A stretch of 46,121 nt of DNA from Psilocybe azurescens (taxonomy: Eukaryota; Basidiomycota; Agaricomycetes; Agaricales; Agrocybaceae): the NCBI GenBank assembly GCA_023853785.1, contig JAJIRX010000145.1, positions 1 through 46,121 of the forward strand, in the 5' to 3' direction. The notes under the pieces are model-generated. The model worked only from the letters and a program-made list of their open reading frames with translations, ran no database searches and had not been told where the DNA came from. Of the stretch, positions 11,280 through 22,801 are shown piece by piece. The position numbers and the translations under genes are program-made. Position 1 is the stretch's first letter. The number at the start of each line of letters is the position of its first letter.

Positions 11280-11841
11280 GGTTGCGAATAGTGACAAATA
11301 GATACGTGGGGCGAGGGAGGTATTAGTACATCTCAAGATCTGCGTCTCGAAATAGCACAAGGCACGGTATAATTATCGTGTTCGAACTGTAGATTTACTC
11401 CAGTGAAAGAAGATATTTTGGCCGAAAAAGTCCACTTAGTCTCGATAAACTGGCCAATACTTGTTATCTCCCAAACTTGGATTCAACCCAGCCGATCTGG
11501 GGCTGCGCACTGCCGCAGGAATCATTACTGTTGAACAGGTGAGAATGAACATCATCAGAAGGCCTTGTGATTGGCATCTTCACCCGTCATATACCACTTA
11601 CGGTGGGGTGCATTAGCACAGTAGGAGGTCATTTAAACAGGACATATTGGGCGCGTCGGGACTGATTGATGGTTGTGTTTCTGAATCTTGCAACTGTGGT
11701 GTGGTCGGAGTCAGCCACCCACTGATACAAATAAAGACGCCGGATGCGGAAGCCTCTTGAATGTCTATATTTATTGTTCATTACACTTCCACATACAGCA
11801 TTTATCTGACATCGTACTTCAGGCTGTGCCCTAGAAGCCTC
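11280..11841. other. Intergenic region, no gene seen
   Basis: No frame here can be extended by plausible splicing. It is the shared upstream region of the minus-strand membrane pseudogene and the weak plus-strand candidate at 11842. Confidence 0.4.
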
Positions 11842-12463
11842 ATGTCTACTGATTCCAACTATCTAGGTTACACGGCTTGTGGCGATAGGTTTGAGGTAGT
11901 CGACTCCTGCCGTGAAACGACACAGCCCAGTCTTACTGCATCCCTGCAGCAGACATGCACCGTCATCGACTCGTCTGGAAAGACGCATCCGCTGAAGAAG
12001 TCCTGACCACTCCCAGAAACCAAACATTCTCCCATACTATCTCTTCTACTTACTCTAAACGATTCGGGCATCGAATTGTCTGTTCCAGGACACCATTTAG
12101 AGAATGCTGCAGCAGGAAGAAAGGCGACCTTCCCTGTCTCTCGTATCAGCCGTGCGTCGGCACTCTCCTACCTTACTTCTCACCAATGGTTATCACCACG
12201 ATCATCGGAGCCTGCCTCCCACACATCCCGTCCGGGGGACACAATCACCTCGTCCCTGTTCACCGAGGGGACACTCAGCTAGAACGAACTCCACGACATC
12301 TGGAAAGTGGAGACCCGATGCTACAAAATCGGTCGTTGGCTAGTATGCTCTCTTCGTCGAATCAACTCGCAAGTCCATACACTCAAGTACCACAGTATGA
12401 TCATCGACCGAGTTCTATGTCTGCGCCTCGCATTGAAAATCCATTAGCAAACGACCAGCCATA
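11842..12463 (+). CDS. Possible small unknown gene (weak)
   Basis: An ATG at 11842 opens a 54-codon frame (starting MSTDSNYLGYTACGDRF) that ends at 12006. Downstream, three different frames each look partly coding up to a stop at 12463 (ending RIENPLANDQP), Ser/Pro-rich. I could not find introns that join them in phase. It may be a gene with unresolved splicing or a decayed one. No domain is recognised, and composition alone supports it. Confidence 0.2.
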
Positions 12464-12587
12464 AGCCACACGAGGATCTCTTGAAATTTACGGAGCATAT
12501 CCCTGCAAGCCTCTGTTGACACCTTCACACTCGCATTCACACTCAAATCTGTATGAATAGCCACATCCAAATTCTAAACCACTGAAT

Positions 12588-13720
12588 GTGGACGCAGAGC
12601 CCGAGAAGTTCTCATTCCGGCCAAATTTGTCCAGTTATTTGCTTTGGCCTTTCAGTCGTTCGAAAGGATCGTACGAAAAACGCTATCGCGTATCGCATAC
12701 TTATCCTCATACTCTCCGACGAAAGTCTACTATAACTCAAATTGTGGTCGACTTCGTCTTAAGGACACTGTCTACCCAGATATACATGCACCTTTCTCTC
12801 CTCCGCGTTCCGGCATTTTATTTTTCGGCGCGTTCCGGGCATATTTGGGCAGGGGGATGAAGCTGCCCGAAACCAAGATGATGGGGATGGAAGATGTTCA
12901 ATGTCAATCTCGGTTCTACTCTTATCGTAAGCCTTTTTTCTTCTTTTTTCTGCGTGTCTGCCACGCCAGTGTCAGTGTCACTCATAGGTTTTGTTCATTT
13001 CGTTTTCAACAGAGTCATCCTCACCACGCTATAACTCGAGAGCGCGAACGCGAACGCGAGGAGCGATCCGGTCATCAGACACATAGCGGCGCTGTTGTCG
13101 TACGTTGATGAGTCTCGCTTTTGAGTATGTGTATATGCTTCGCTTTGGGACGATGTGCAGGATTTGGAAGGCGGCTGAATGAGTTTTGGTGAGTTATCGT
13201 TCCCCTTGTAATAGCGATATGGATAGCCAATGCTCATATAGCTTACTGGTTTGTTTAGGAAACGAAGAAGACTCGGGCGAAGGTGGTTGTGCGGTGGAAT
13301 GTGTGGGTTATGTTGGCGATGCCTGTCGTCTGGCTTGCTTGGTATGTGGTTTATGAAAAGTTCATTCACCGCCCTTTGAATCTAGTCTGATTAAATTCGA
13401 TTATCTATGTAGGTCTATCATCCTATACATTACGTGTATCATGACCTTCGTCTGGCGGACAAGCTCTTCGACTGGCGGTTATGAATTCTGAATAAACGAG
13501 TGGCTGACCTTGATGGTTGATAACTGAATGTTGTTAGTACCACTCATGCAAAATCGGGCCCGCTTTTATGTGAAGAAATCTGAATTATTATGGGTGGGAG
13601 CTAATGGTCGAGATGATGCCAATGCCATCACTTGAGTTTTGCTCTTACTGGCTCCCAAGTTGACTAGCTTTTACATCGACAAATCCGCGACAGACGACAT
13701 TGACCTTGGTGTTCAGATGT
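12588..13720 (+). pseudogene. Degraded, internally deleted copy of the 3-5 kb membrane protein gene
   Basis: The sequence follows the copy at 2.9-5.5 kb through the upstream region, exon 1, its intron (GTAAGCC then a T-rich run), and the exons encoding the RFGTM and WWNVWVMLAMPVVWLAW segments. It carries in-frame stops (TAA after CACCACGCTA near 13032, TGA in the next exon and again before its donor). At about 13466 it jumps from CGGACAAGCTCT directly to a GACTGGCGGTTATG motif that in the other copy lies about 1.26 kb further on. The sixth membrane span, the tail and the original stop are therefore missing, while the downstream flank is still similar. It is clearly non-functional as a membrane protein gene. 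Confidence 0.85.
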
Positions 13721-13882
13721 CGAGTTTCAAACAAACTTTAGGAGCATGATCATGACGCGATGCATTAAAATACATTATACAGGGTACTAATAGGCAATAC
13801 ATTCGTTCACCGTATTTGAGGGAAAGCATTCAGTACAGGTACAACAAAGATAAAACGGGGGTGTAAAGTCACAAGTAAAAGC

Positions 13883-14420
13883 TCAAAGTTCATCTCTGGT
13901 TGTCTTGTTTGGAGCGGTAAGAGGTTGGGCTGTCCCGGAGTCGTTCGGCTCATCTGCCTTCTTGCGTAGATATGCGACATCTTCTACAGGTTTATTGACA
14001 GTCGTAGAGGGTTGATCAATACTGCTAGAAAGTTGATCGAGGCGTGCAGCAAGTTACTCAAAGCGTGCAGAGAGTTGATTAAATTTTCCAGAAAGGCTTG
14101 CAGTCAAATTTGCAGGCCAAGGTAGTGGGGTATGACAGAAAATGACAGTAGCCTCATAGACTTCCGCTGCTGCGATTTCATCACCGGTAGCACCATCAGG
14201 TCGACCGGACACTGCGATTCAAGTTTATTGTAAAAACAGAGGAGCTGGTGAAAAGGAAACCTGGGAAGGGCGACTCATTCTTCGAGCACATAAGCCTGTC
14301 GATGTAGTCTTTGGCATTGAATATGTCGCTCAAGAGCAGGGGTTTGCCAGGAATTGGAGGCACTGGAATTCCAGCAGCGTTTGGAGGTGGTACAACGGCA
14401 GCCGTTATTAAGAATGAGAC
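13883..14420 (-). pseudogene. Unknown coiled-coil protein gene with a nonsense codon
   Basis: Two exons (from about 14420 to 14261, and 14211 to 13883) joined over a 49-nt intron (14212-14260) give a coherent protein. It has a Pro-rich start (VPPPNAAGIPVPPIPGKP), a helical DIFNAKDYIDRLM segment, then DEIAAAEVYEATV and a heptad-like region FNQLSARFE-x-LAARLDQL. A TAA at 14054-14056 sits inside that heptad region where a Gln would fit (CAA to TAA), and the frame stays open for another 56 codons to 13883. No start codon is seen; TGA at 14421-14423 bounds the open stretch. The pattern weakly reminds me of Mug135-like proteins, but this is a memory-based guess. It could also be a real protein ending at the TAA. 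Confidence 0.45.
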
Positions 14421-14824
14421 TCAGATTGGGCCCAAGGATTCAGGATACAAGTTGGATATCTAATGTTGGTGCCGTCCAACTCGCGTCGCAGATTGTGTAA
14501 TCTTACTAATCATAAAATAGGGGTCAAATTTCCATGTTGCCTTTTCCCCTTGCTTTCCTCATTCCGTCGCTTTCCAGAACACTGCTCTCCTGCACACGGC
14601 ACCCGACACGGAGATGGTCGATTTTCATCCAAACAGACCTTAACCTCGTAACCGGATGTCAGCCCAAACTCAACTGGAACCTATGAACGGCTGGCAGAGG
14701 CAAAGAACACACCTTCGGCCTCGGCCCTGACAGGCTAGAACGCCTCGTTTATGACAATTGTGCGAGTAAACCAATGTAGTATTTGACGCCCTGCATTAGC
14801 TCGTTGCGTTTCTTTGCTACAAGC
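14421..14824. other. Divergent intergenic region
   Basis: This stretch separates the coiled-coil gene fragment on the minus strand from NLR1 on the plus strand. It should contain the NLR1 promoter. I see no clear TATA box and no gene. Confidence 0.4.
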
Positions 14825-17800
14825 ATGGCGTCCTCTTCCAGTGGCAACAAGGCGAAACGGCTTTTCTGGAACCGATTGAAGGAGAAGGACTCCCAACCAA
14901 CCGCAATTAGTGAAATAGATGAAAGTGCGAGCCTTGCAGGAGCTTCACACTCGTCCAGTCCCTCGATTGCTCCGGAAGAAGACACTACTTTTTCTTTGTC
15001 TATTCAATTGGACGCCTCGAAGGAAGGCCTTGGAACGGCTTCACATTCGCTGCTTCAATCGAATGTAAAAGAGGGCCTGGGGATAGCTGGGAGATTCGCG
15101 CAAACGCTCCTGAAAAAGCTTCCAGGATGCATAGACGGCAATCCAGTCAAGATGGCGCTTTCCATCGTTCAGATGATCATCGAGATCAAAGATGTGAGTG
15201 GTTTTGTGTGTCTCTTTGATCGCTGTTTGATTACTGTCCATCAGGAACTTGGCGACAACAAAGACGCACTTGCAGAAGGCCTTCAGAAAACCAAATTTTT
15301 ACTCGACGAAGTGGTGGCGACTGCGAGAAGCTCCGTATCAGAGGAGTTCGAACAGGAGATGGAGACTTATAGAACGTAAGTATGTTATTTTCTCTATGAA
15401 TACAAATGTGTATTGAAGACATTATTATCATTATCCAGAACCATTGAAAATGAAAAGAATAATTTATTGAGTTTAACGCAGAAGTTGAAATCGCTCGTTC
15501 AGAACCTGGATTACGAAAAATACAAGAAGGACATTGAAGGAATCTGTAAAGTTATTGATAGAGCTACAGAATTGTTCATTGTGCGGTGTTCTATGCTCAC
15601 TTATTATTCTATGCAAAAACACTCACAGTATTTCAGCTAAAAATGCAACTCAACATTAGAAAAACGACAGCCCATCTACATGATGAGATCAAGGTATGCA
15701 CATATGCATATTTTCTGAACAAAATAACACGTTGAATGGACAAACAGAAAGCGTCACTGAATGATCTTAATCCCTCCAAGAAGGCTGACTACAAGACGGT
15801 ACTGGAAGGACAGAGTTTGAGGCGGGAAGCATGCGCAGAAGGGACTCGCGTCGACATTTTGGGAGAGATCACTCATTGGGCCAACGACCAGTCAAGCGAC
15901 AGCCCGCACGTCTTCTGGTTAACGGGGCAAGCGGGCTCCGGCAAAACCACAATCGCGTACACCATAGCTAAGCGATTTGAGAAGGGCCAAGCCACAGTCT
16001 TAGGCGCCAATTTTTGTGTTCCCGACAATTTGAACAAACTCGAAGTGTCCATCGCATCCTCCCTACTATAGCTTATCAACTCGCTTACAAGTGCAGATCT
16101 TACGTGTCGGCATTGCATATTCATGTTGACGACAAGTCCGCTGTCGTCGACCACGATGTTTCGGAGCAGATGCAGGAACTTCTTGTTGAACCTTGGAGCA
16201 ATGCTAATCACCCGAATAATTTACCGACCTACTTAATTATCATCGATGCTCTCGACGAAATCAACGAAAGTGGCGGATCAAATCTCCTGGCCGTCCTGCT
16301 TACGACCATCAGCCAACAACACTTTACTGGCTTGAAGTTCCTCGTGACGAGCCGCACGGATCCTCGAATTGTGGAACTTTGGGATGAGTTCAAATTTAAA
16401 ACGATCTGTCGGCTTCAGGATGTGCCGATCGAGGACGCTGAAGCAGACGTCGAGAGATATCTGGACGCCAAATTACCCAACCTTGCCGGTAGTCCAGACT
16501 TGGCCGAGCTTAGGAGTCGAGCGAGTGGATTGTTTATCTATGCTGCCACAGCAGTAAGGATCTTAACCACTTCTCGATCAATCACGCATAAGGAGCAGAT
16601 GCGCAGGCTTAGCAACTTCTTATCCAAACCGTCCAGTTCATCTGCTGTTGGCAAGGACAAATCCCCTATAGATGGGCTCTACGAGCAGATTCTTTATGAA
16701 GCATTTTCAGATTTTATGGATGAAGAAGATCTGAAGCCGCGATTGCGAATTCTATTCACCTTTCTCTGCGCAGCAGAACGCATATCTACCTCTGTCGCTG
16801 CGACTTTGATGGAGGATGATGACGAGCTGGCCAAAGCTGTGTTAAATGATCTCCATGCGGTGCTCTACATACAGGACGGTCGGGTGTTTTGGTACCATGC
16901 ATCTTTCCCCGACTTCTTGCTTTCCGAAAATCGTTCAAATTTCCGCATTGGCACCGAAGAATTGAATTTTTGGTGTAACGAAACTGTTCATCATACTTTG
17001 CTCGCTGGATCATGTTTCCGCGTCATGAAATCCAATTCTCGCGGCCTGCGATTCAACATAGGCGATATATCCTCATCCTACTTGCTTGACTCCGAACATG
17101 CGGATGAGCTATCCAAAAATCTGAACAACAACATTGCCCCTGTACTGCGATACTCGTCTTTGCACTGGGCACACCATTTATCGTCAACGTCGTTGGACCA
17201 AGATATCGACGACATTTGTAACTATATCTCGGATTTTCTGCCAATCCGTGTTCTGTTCTGGATCGAGGCTATGAATCTCCTTGGATGGAGTAATCAATGT
17301 ACTGGCATGCTACACCAGGCTCGCGAGTGGGTATCAACCGCGGAGGTATGAATAAAGTTAACTCTATTTTATTCGACACTGCTCATAGTAATCTTCAGTG
17401 CCCAATGAAGACCAAGTCTGCCCTAGCGCGGGATCTCCTTGAATGCGCCAACTTGGCTACATATTTCGCAGGGTGCGTGGCCGCGGAATCGACACCGCAC
17501 CTGTACACCTCATCGCTGGCCACTTGGAAAAGTCAATCGAGGCTTTCAAAGAACTGGAAAAGACAATTCTCGCGCATTCCCGTGTTCATTCATGCTAATA
17601 GTGGAAATGATGTGCCGTTGTTGACTATAAATTCAGAGGCGGAAGTCTATGGCGTCGCATTTTCAAACGACGGCACGGTGATTTCGTCGGGGTCAGATGA
17701 CGAATGTGTGCACATATGGGACGCATCGACTGGAAAGAGGTTGAAGGTTTTGAGAGGCCACACTGAGTGGGTCTGGTCGGTCGTTTTTTCTAGTGACGAT

Positions 17801-19557
17801 AAATCGATTGTTTCGGGTTCTGCTGACTGTACTTTACGAGTGTGGGATGTCTCCACGGGAGAATGTCTGAAGGTATTGAGAGGCCACTCCGGTACCGTCA
17901 ACTCGGTCGCAATTTCGAAGAATGACCTGTGGATTGCGTCTGGCTCCAATGACAAATCCATACACTTGTGGGATGTTTCAACCGGTGACGTCGTAAAGGT
18001 GATGATGGGCCATACCGACTCGGTCAAGTCAGTGGCATTTTCTGGAGATAATGGCTGGTTGGCTTCTGGCTCAAGCGATGGGTCTGTACGGGTGTGGGAC
18101 ATACCAGGGGTGCTCAGCTGAGGATCATGAAAGGTCATACCGACTACGTCACTTCTGTTGCATTCTCAGCCAATGGTAGCCAAATTGTTTCTGGTTCACG
18201 GGATCGCTCTGTACAGGTGTGGAATGCCGCCACAGGCAAGAAGCTGAAGAAGTTGTGGGGTGGTAGTGCGGGGGCCAATTCAGTTGCATTTTCAGGCAAC
18301 GGTGCTTGGATTGTTTCTGGTTTATTTGACCGGTCTGTGCGATTGTGGGATGCATCCACTGGAAAGGCACTTAAAGTTCTGAAAGGACATACAAGCGGTG
18401 TCAATTCAGTTGCGTTTTCAATAGATGGCACAAGGGTTGTGTCTGGATCTGGAGATAGGTCTGTGCGGATGTGGAATGTGTCGACATGGACGGAGCTCGA
18501 TAAAACCCACAGCGGTGCTGTTCCAGTCATATCGGTTGCTTCTTCGAGGGATGGCACCCAAATTCTTTTTGGCTCTAAGGATGGATCCGTACATTTATGG
18601 GATGCAACAACCCACCAGGAGCTACAAGTACTGGAGGAATGCTCACACCAGGTGAACGTGGTTGCCTTTTCAAATGATGGGACACATATCGCATGCGGTT
18701 CAGGGAATGAAGTGTGGGTAAAGGATGTGTCGAGGAATACAGAGGCGAAGGTTCTGGGGCGTCATACCGATAATATCAAATCCGTTGCTTTTTCAGGAGA
18801 TGGAAGCTTCATTGTCTCTGCCTCAGGAGACACTGTACGACTGTGGGACATATCAAAGGGTGTTCAACTGAAGGAGATGGATATCCGACACGCCCAATTA
18901 GCTGTGTTCACACAAGACGACAAGCAAATTGTGTATGTACCATCCGAAGGTTCTGTTCGGGTGTGGGATATATTTTCGGATGAGAATTCGGACTTCAATC
19001 CAAAGGTGATGAGTGTTCACCCGGGCTCAGCCAACGGGGTTGCATTGTCAAGTGATGCTGCACATATTGTCTCTGCCAGGTCATATAATGGCACGGTGAC
19101 GATACGGGATACATTGACAGGCTCGACATTAAAGGTTTTGCAAGGCGAAACCAATTTCATGTGTCGCACGCCCGCGTTTTCAAGTGATGGAACGCACATT
19201 GTGTCAGGCTCATCGGATAAGACTGTACGTATATGGAATATGTCCACAGGCGAAGAGGTAACCAACTTGCGAGGTCGCCACACCAGTTCTGTCAAATCAA
19301 TTACTGTTTCCAACGATAGCAGGTCAATTATATCTGGCTCGCGCGACGGATCTGTCATTATTTGGGGTATGGATGTCCCTGCATGGTATCTGGATCATGA
19401 AGGAACAGGCTGGGTCCTCTCTCCCTCCACAAACCAACGTCTCATGTGGGCACCACCTGATGCACACGTCCTACAACGTTCCAATTGCCACGTTCTCGCT
19501 GGCCAATCTACATATAGCTACGTCAACTTCGACAATGCTATGATAGGTCCTGATTAA
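14825..19557 (+). pseudogene. NLR1: NACHT-WD40 protein gene (14 WD repeats) with frame breaks
   Basis: Six exons: 14825-15193, 15245-15375, 15439-15580, 15637-15693, 15748-17345 and 17399-19557. Residues 1-230 form a helical domain (GLGIAGRFAQTLLKKLP), perhaps HeLo/MLKL-like as in other fungal NLRs. A NACHT domain follows, with Walker A GQAGSGKT and Walker B YLIIIDALDEI. The C-terminal half holds 14 WD40 repeats (GSADCTLRVWD type), enough for two seven-blade propellers. Such proteins act in fungal non-self recognition in the cytoplasm. Breaks relative to NLR2: a missing base just after Walker A (16009-16016), another missing base at about 18100-18106 (end of WD repeat 4), and TAA at 19555-19557 where NLR2 has a Trp codon, removing the last ~24 residues. 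The two indels could be assembly errors; the stop is a substitution. It lies in opposite orientation to the two tandem NLRs and is more diverged from them. Confidence 0.85.
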
Positions 19558-20602
19558 GCGCAATGCTATACACCAACAAACCCAGCTCATTAAATTAGAG
19601 GCAAGTCGTCTTTCATAGCCAGGTGCTACATGCTGATGTGCTCTTCTTCTGTTTTCAAAGTCTTTCCTGGTCAAAGTTCAAAGCCAGCGACCAAGTTTAA
19701 CATCTTACTTATGCATCAAGGTGCCTTGACTATTCCCAGAACCCCATGAACAACTTGTACATATAACGTCCTCCTCCAACGATTCCAATGTATATCTACT
19801 ATCTTCACGCATAATCAAGAATGGACATTATTTTTAACCAATGGCAATGGTATCTTCAAGATGAATTTCTATGACATGATAGTATTCAAGTGCAAATCCC
19901 CAAACACGTAGCGTAGCAATCTTACCAGAGCCTCCTAATAACAAGCATATTAACTGCTGTTAATTTATCAGCCTATAATACCACTTATCTGTGACGTACG
20001 TACTTCGAGTAGAAATCTCAACTCTTCAATGTGTCTCTTTTATCGCGCAAAGGAGCCCATGAATCGGTCATACATTTCCATTTCTTAGAACCCAATGGTG
20101 CACCTGCGAGTCATAGATGCGCTGATTAGATTGGCTACCCGACGCGTCGCCGCATTTCGAGCAAAGAATGTCAAACAAGCTGAGAACAGTACTTCAGTGT
20201 AAGATACAGTGATGATGTGAGTCAGAACGCAAGTTTTAGCATGAGGTTTCATGTTTTGGTGGATTCTCTTCACACAAGGATTTCGGAAGTGCTAACTGCG
20301 TTTTGTGTTCACAAATTAGTGATATCTTGTGTACCATTGACTCGTTGGGAGTATATACCGCTAAGAATTTGCAATATCCAAAAATGAGATGGTGCATACG
20401 GTATATACAATATATGAAGGCGAAAAGATGAGCAAGACATTATGATGAATTGTTGCGTTATGCGATAAATTTACCTAGGAAATTACGTTCTACAGTAATG
20501 CACAATAAACCACTACCTGAAAAAAGGAAGATCCTACGTTAATAGAACATGTATGACACATCGGAACATCAGCATATGCACTGAAAATCCTCGTCGTGTA
20601 AT
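19558..20602. other. Convergent intergenic region, about 1 kb, no gene seen
   Basis: It lies between the 3' ends of NLR1 and RSA4. It begins with remains of the NLR C-terminus (GCAATGCTATACACC matches the coding sequence after the TAA in the other NLRs). The rest is AT-rich with no open frame that splices well. Confidence 0.5.
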
Positions 20603-22690
20603 TTAATTTTTCCAGCTGGAAAAGCAGTCGTAGTCAGTACCATACATCGCGTAAGGCCTATGAAAACACGTACATTTTTACCGTCCGATCTCTTCCACCA
20701 CTAACCACTTTATCAGCAACAAAATCGACGCAATAAACCTCGTCGGTATGACCTGGCAGATCCATTTTAATTTTATACGTCTTCAAATCCCAAATCTAAA
20801 ATTTTGCATAGGCGATTAACAACCATCTCATCCTCTTCCCAAAAGAAAGAAAGAAAGAAAAAACTCGCCTTCAACGTGCTATCCTTGCTGGCACTGACCA
20901 GCATCCGACTATCCGCGCTCCACGCCAAACGATACACAGCGCCAACATGCCCCCGCAGCGTCGCGACGAACTTCCCCGTGCGGCCCTCCCAGATGCGCAC
21001 GCTGTTGTCCCACGCCGCGGACGCCGCCCACTTCCCATCCGGCGAGAACAGGACATGCGAGATCTGGCGCTGGTGGCCCGTCAGACGCGAGATCGGCTTC
21101 GTGGTGGGGTGCTTAGGCGCATCGGCGGATGCGGGCGACGATGCGGGGAACGGCGACCAGAGGAAGAGCGTGTGGTCGTCCGATCCTGAGATGACGAGCT
21201 CGGGCGTTGTCCGCAGCAGCGCATCGTAGCGTTCTTTGCGAGTTTTTGGGCTGGATGGTTGGATATTATTATTATTAAGTACAGATCGGAGAGACTTTAA
21301 AGTTTCTGGAACAACGAACCTTCTTCATCCGAGGCAGGTTTTTGCCGGTGTGATCGAATGGGCCTGTCCGTAGGACGAAGTCTGTGTTTAGAGTCAACGT
21401 TGTAACCCAGTGAGCGTGCTCTTTTAGAGTGTGGAGCGGTCGTCCCTACAATTCAAGCAAGTGAGTGCAGGACGGCAAGGAATTATGGAATACATACCTG
21501 CTCTGCGTCCCATATCCTGACAGTTCGGTCACTGCTTGCTGTATACAAAACACCATGCTTTCCGCCGCCTCCTCCCCATTTCACGACATTCACACTGGCA
21601 GAGTGTCCGCCGAGGGTATATTCCGCCCTACGGGTAAGTGTCGACCATACACGCACAGTTCCATCTTTTGACGAAGACGCAAGACGGGGAGCCGTTGCGT
21701 TTCTGGTAAAAATAAATGGTATTGATTGAATATGTAACTTTTCATGAAAAAGAAACAACGTACATGTGTATTGGCTCCCATGAGAGAGATGTGATCCATT
21801 TCGAATGGCCTTTCAAAGCATCCCCAATCGGGCTTCCTGTCTTGGGGTCCCACAATCTGACCTAGAGTTCATGTCAGTCGTGCGCTCTGAAATAGAGAAA
21901 CGATTTGACTGACATGACCATCGTGGCCTCCAGTTGCAAGTTTTCTTTCCATCGCCTCCCATTCAACGCAAAGAACCCATCCTTTATGACCAGATAGCAC
22001 ATGCGATGGTGTTTCTGTGTTGAGGTTCCATAAACGGGCATTTGTGTCGCCTGAGCCAGTTGCTAGCAGATTTCCAGTAGGCGAGAATGAAGCACAAAGA
22101 ATGGGTGATGTATGACCTAGAAGACCGAGCGTCGGTAACGATATAGTAGCGATTTAAGGGAGAAAACATACCTGAAAGTGTGGACGAACATCTCGTCGCA
22201 GGCCGAACGCGAAATACACTTTGCGGCGAGCAGTAGACATTGATGATGTCTTCTGGTGTGATATCCGCTGTTGGATGACCCAGAACATCCGCTTCTATAG
22301 ATTTCGAGATGACGGCTTGAGTCGGCGCGCCAGGAGGCGCAAATTTATCCTCGGGCAATTTGACATGGAACGAAAACGGAACTGGATCTTCATCCTGAAT
22401 GTAATAAATAACGCAATCTGTTAGTTCTAAGATGAATTCATTTCATAGAATTTAACCATTGCAATAATCAATATGGATCATACCTGCTTGCTTAGTCGAT
22501 TCACCAAAGTTTCCAGCCCTTCGCGCGACACATTGGCGGGTAGGCTGACGGGTGGTGCGAGTACTGACCCATCCTCTTCTGATAGAAACTGGACGATGAT
22601 GTTCGATGTCGGTGTGGGTGCTTCAGGTTCTGGCTGTGTGTTTCCATGGTATACTTTCTGGCGTTTGGGAGGAGGGAGGAGGGTGGCCAT
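20603..22690 (-). CDS. RSA4: Ribosome assembly protein 4 (Rsa4/Notchless), WD40
   Basis: The N-terminus (MATLLPPPKRQK, then NIIVQFLSEEDGSVLAPPV) is the ubiquitin-like NLE domain. Eight WD40 repeats follow, starting GHTSPILCASFSPTG, with family hallmarks TRCSSTLSG, GHKGWVLCVEWEAMERKLA and FDHTGK, and the end TVKIWKN. Rsa4 joins pre-60S particles in the nucleolus and is pulled off by the AAA ATPase Rea1/midasin through its N-terminal domain, a step needed for 60S export; it is essential in yeast. Supported introns include 22395-22483, 20796-20868 (GC-AG type: AAG|GCGAGT) and 20616-20673, which leaves a last exon of 13 nt. Two apparent 1-bp deletions break the frame: in the T-run at 21339-21343 (family GKKPxSxEEAQK) and at 21235-21237. 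As the gene should be intact, assembly error is the likely cause. Confidence 0.93.
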
Positions 22691-22786
22691 TTTAGTCTAG
22701 TTGACTCTTGAGTGTTCTGTTTTTGAAATCGCCAATTACTTTTCAAAAAAAGTTATCTGGCTTGCTGCACGTGTTCATTTGACGGG

Positions 22787-22801
22787 GCGTGCCCGGCACG
22801 C
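22787..22801. promoter_or_regulatory. GC-rich palindrome upstream of RSA4
   Basis: GCGTGCC-C-GGCACGC is a perfect 7+1+7 inverted repeat about 97 bp upstream of the RSA4 start codon. A CACGTG box lies 13 bp nearer the gene (22769-22774). This could be a binding site for a dimeric regulator, but the function is inferred from position and symmetry only. Confidence 0.3.
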
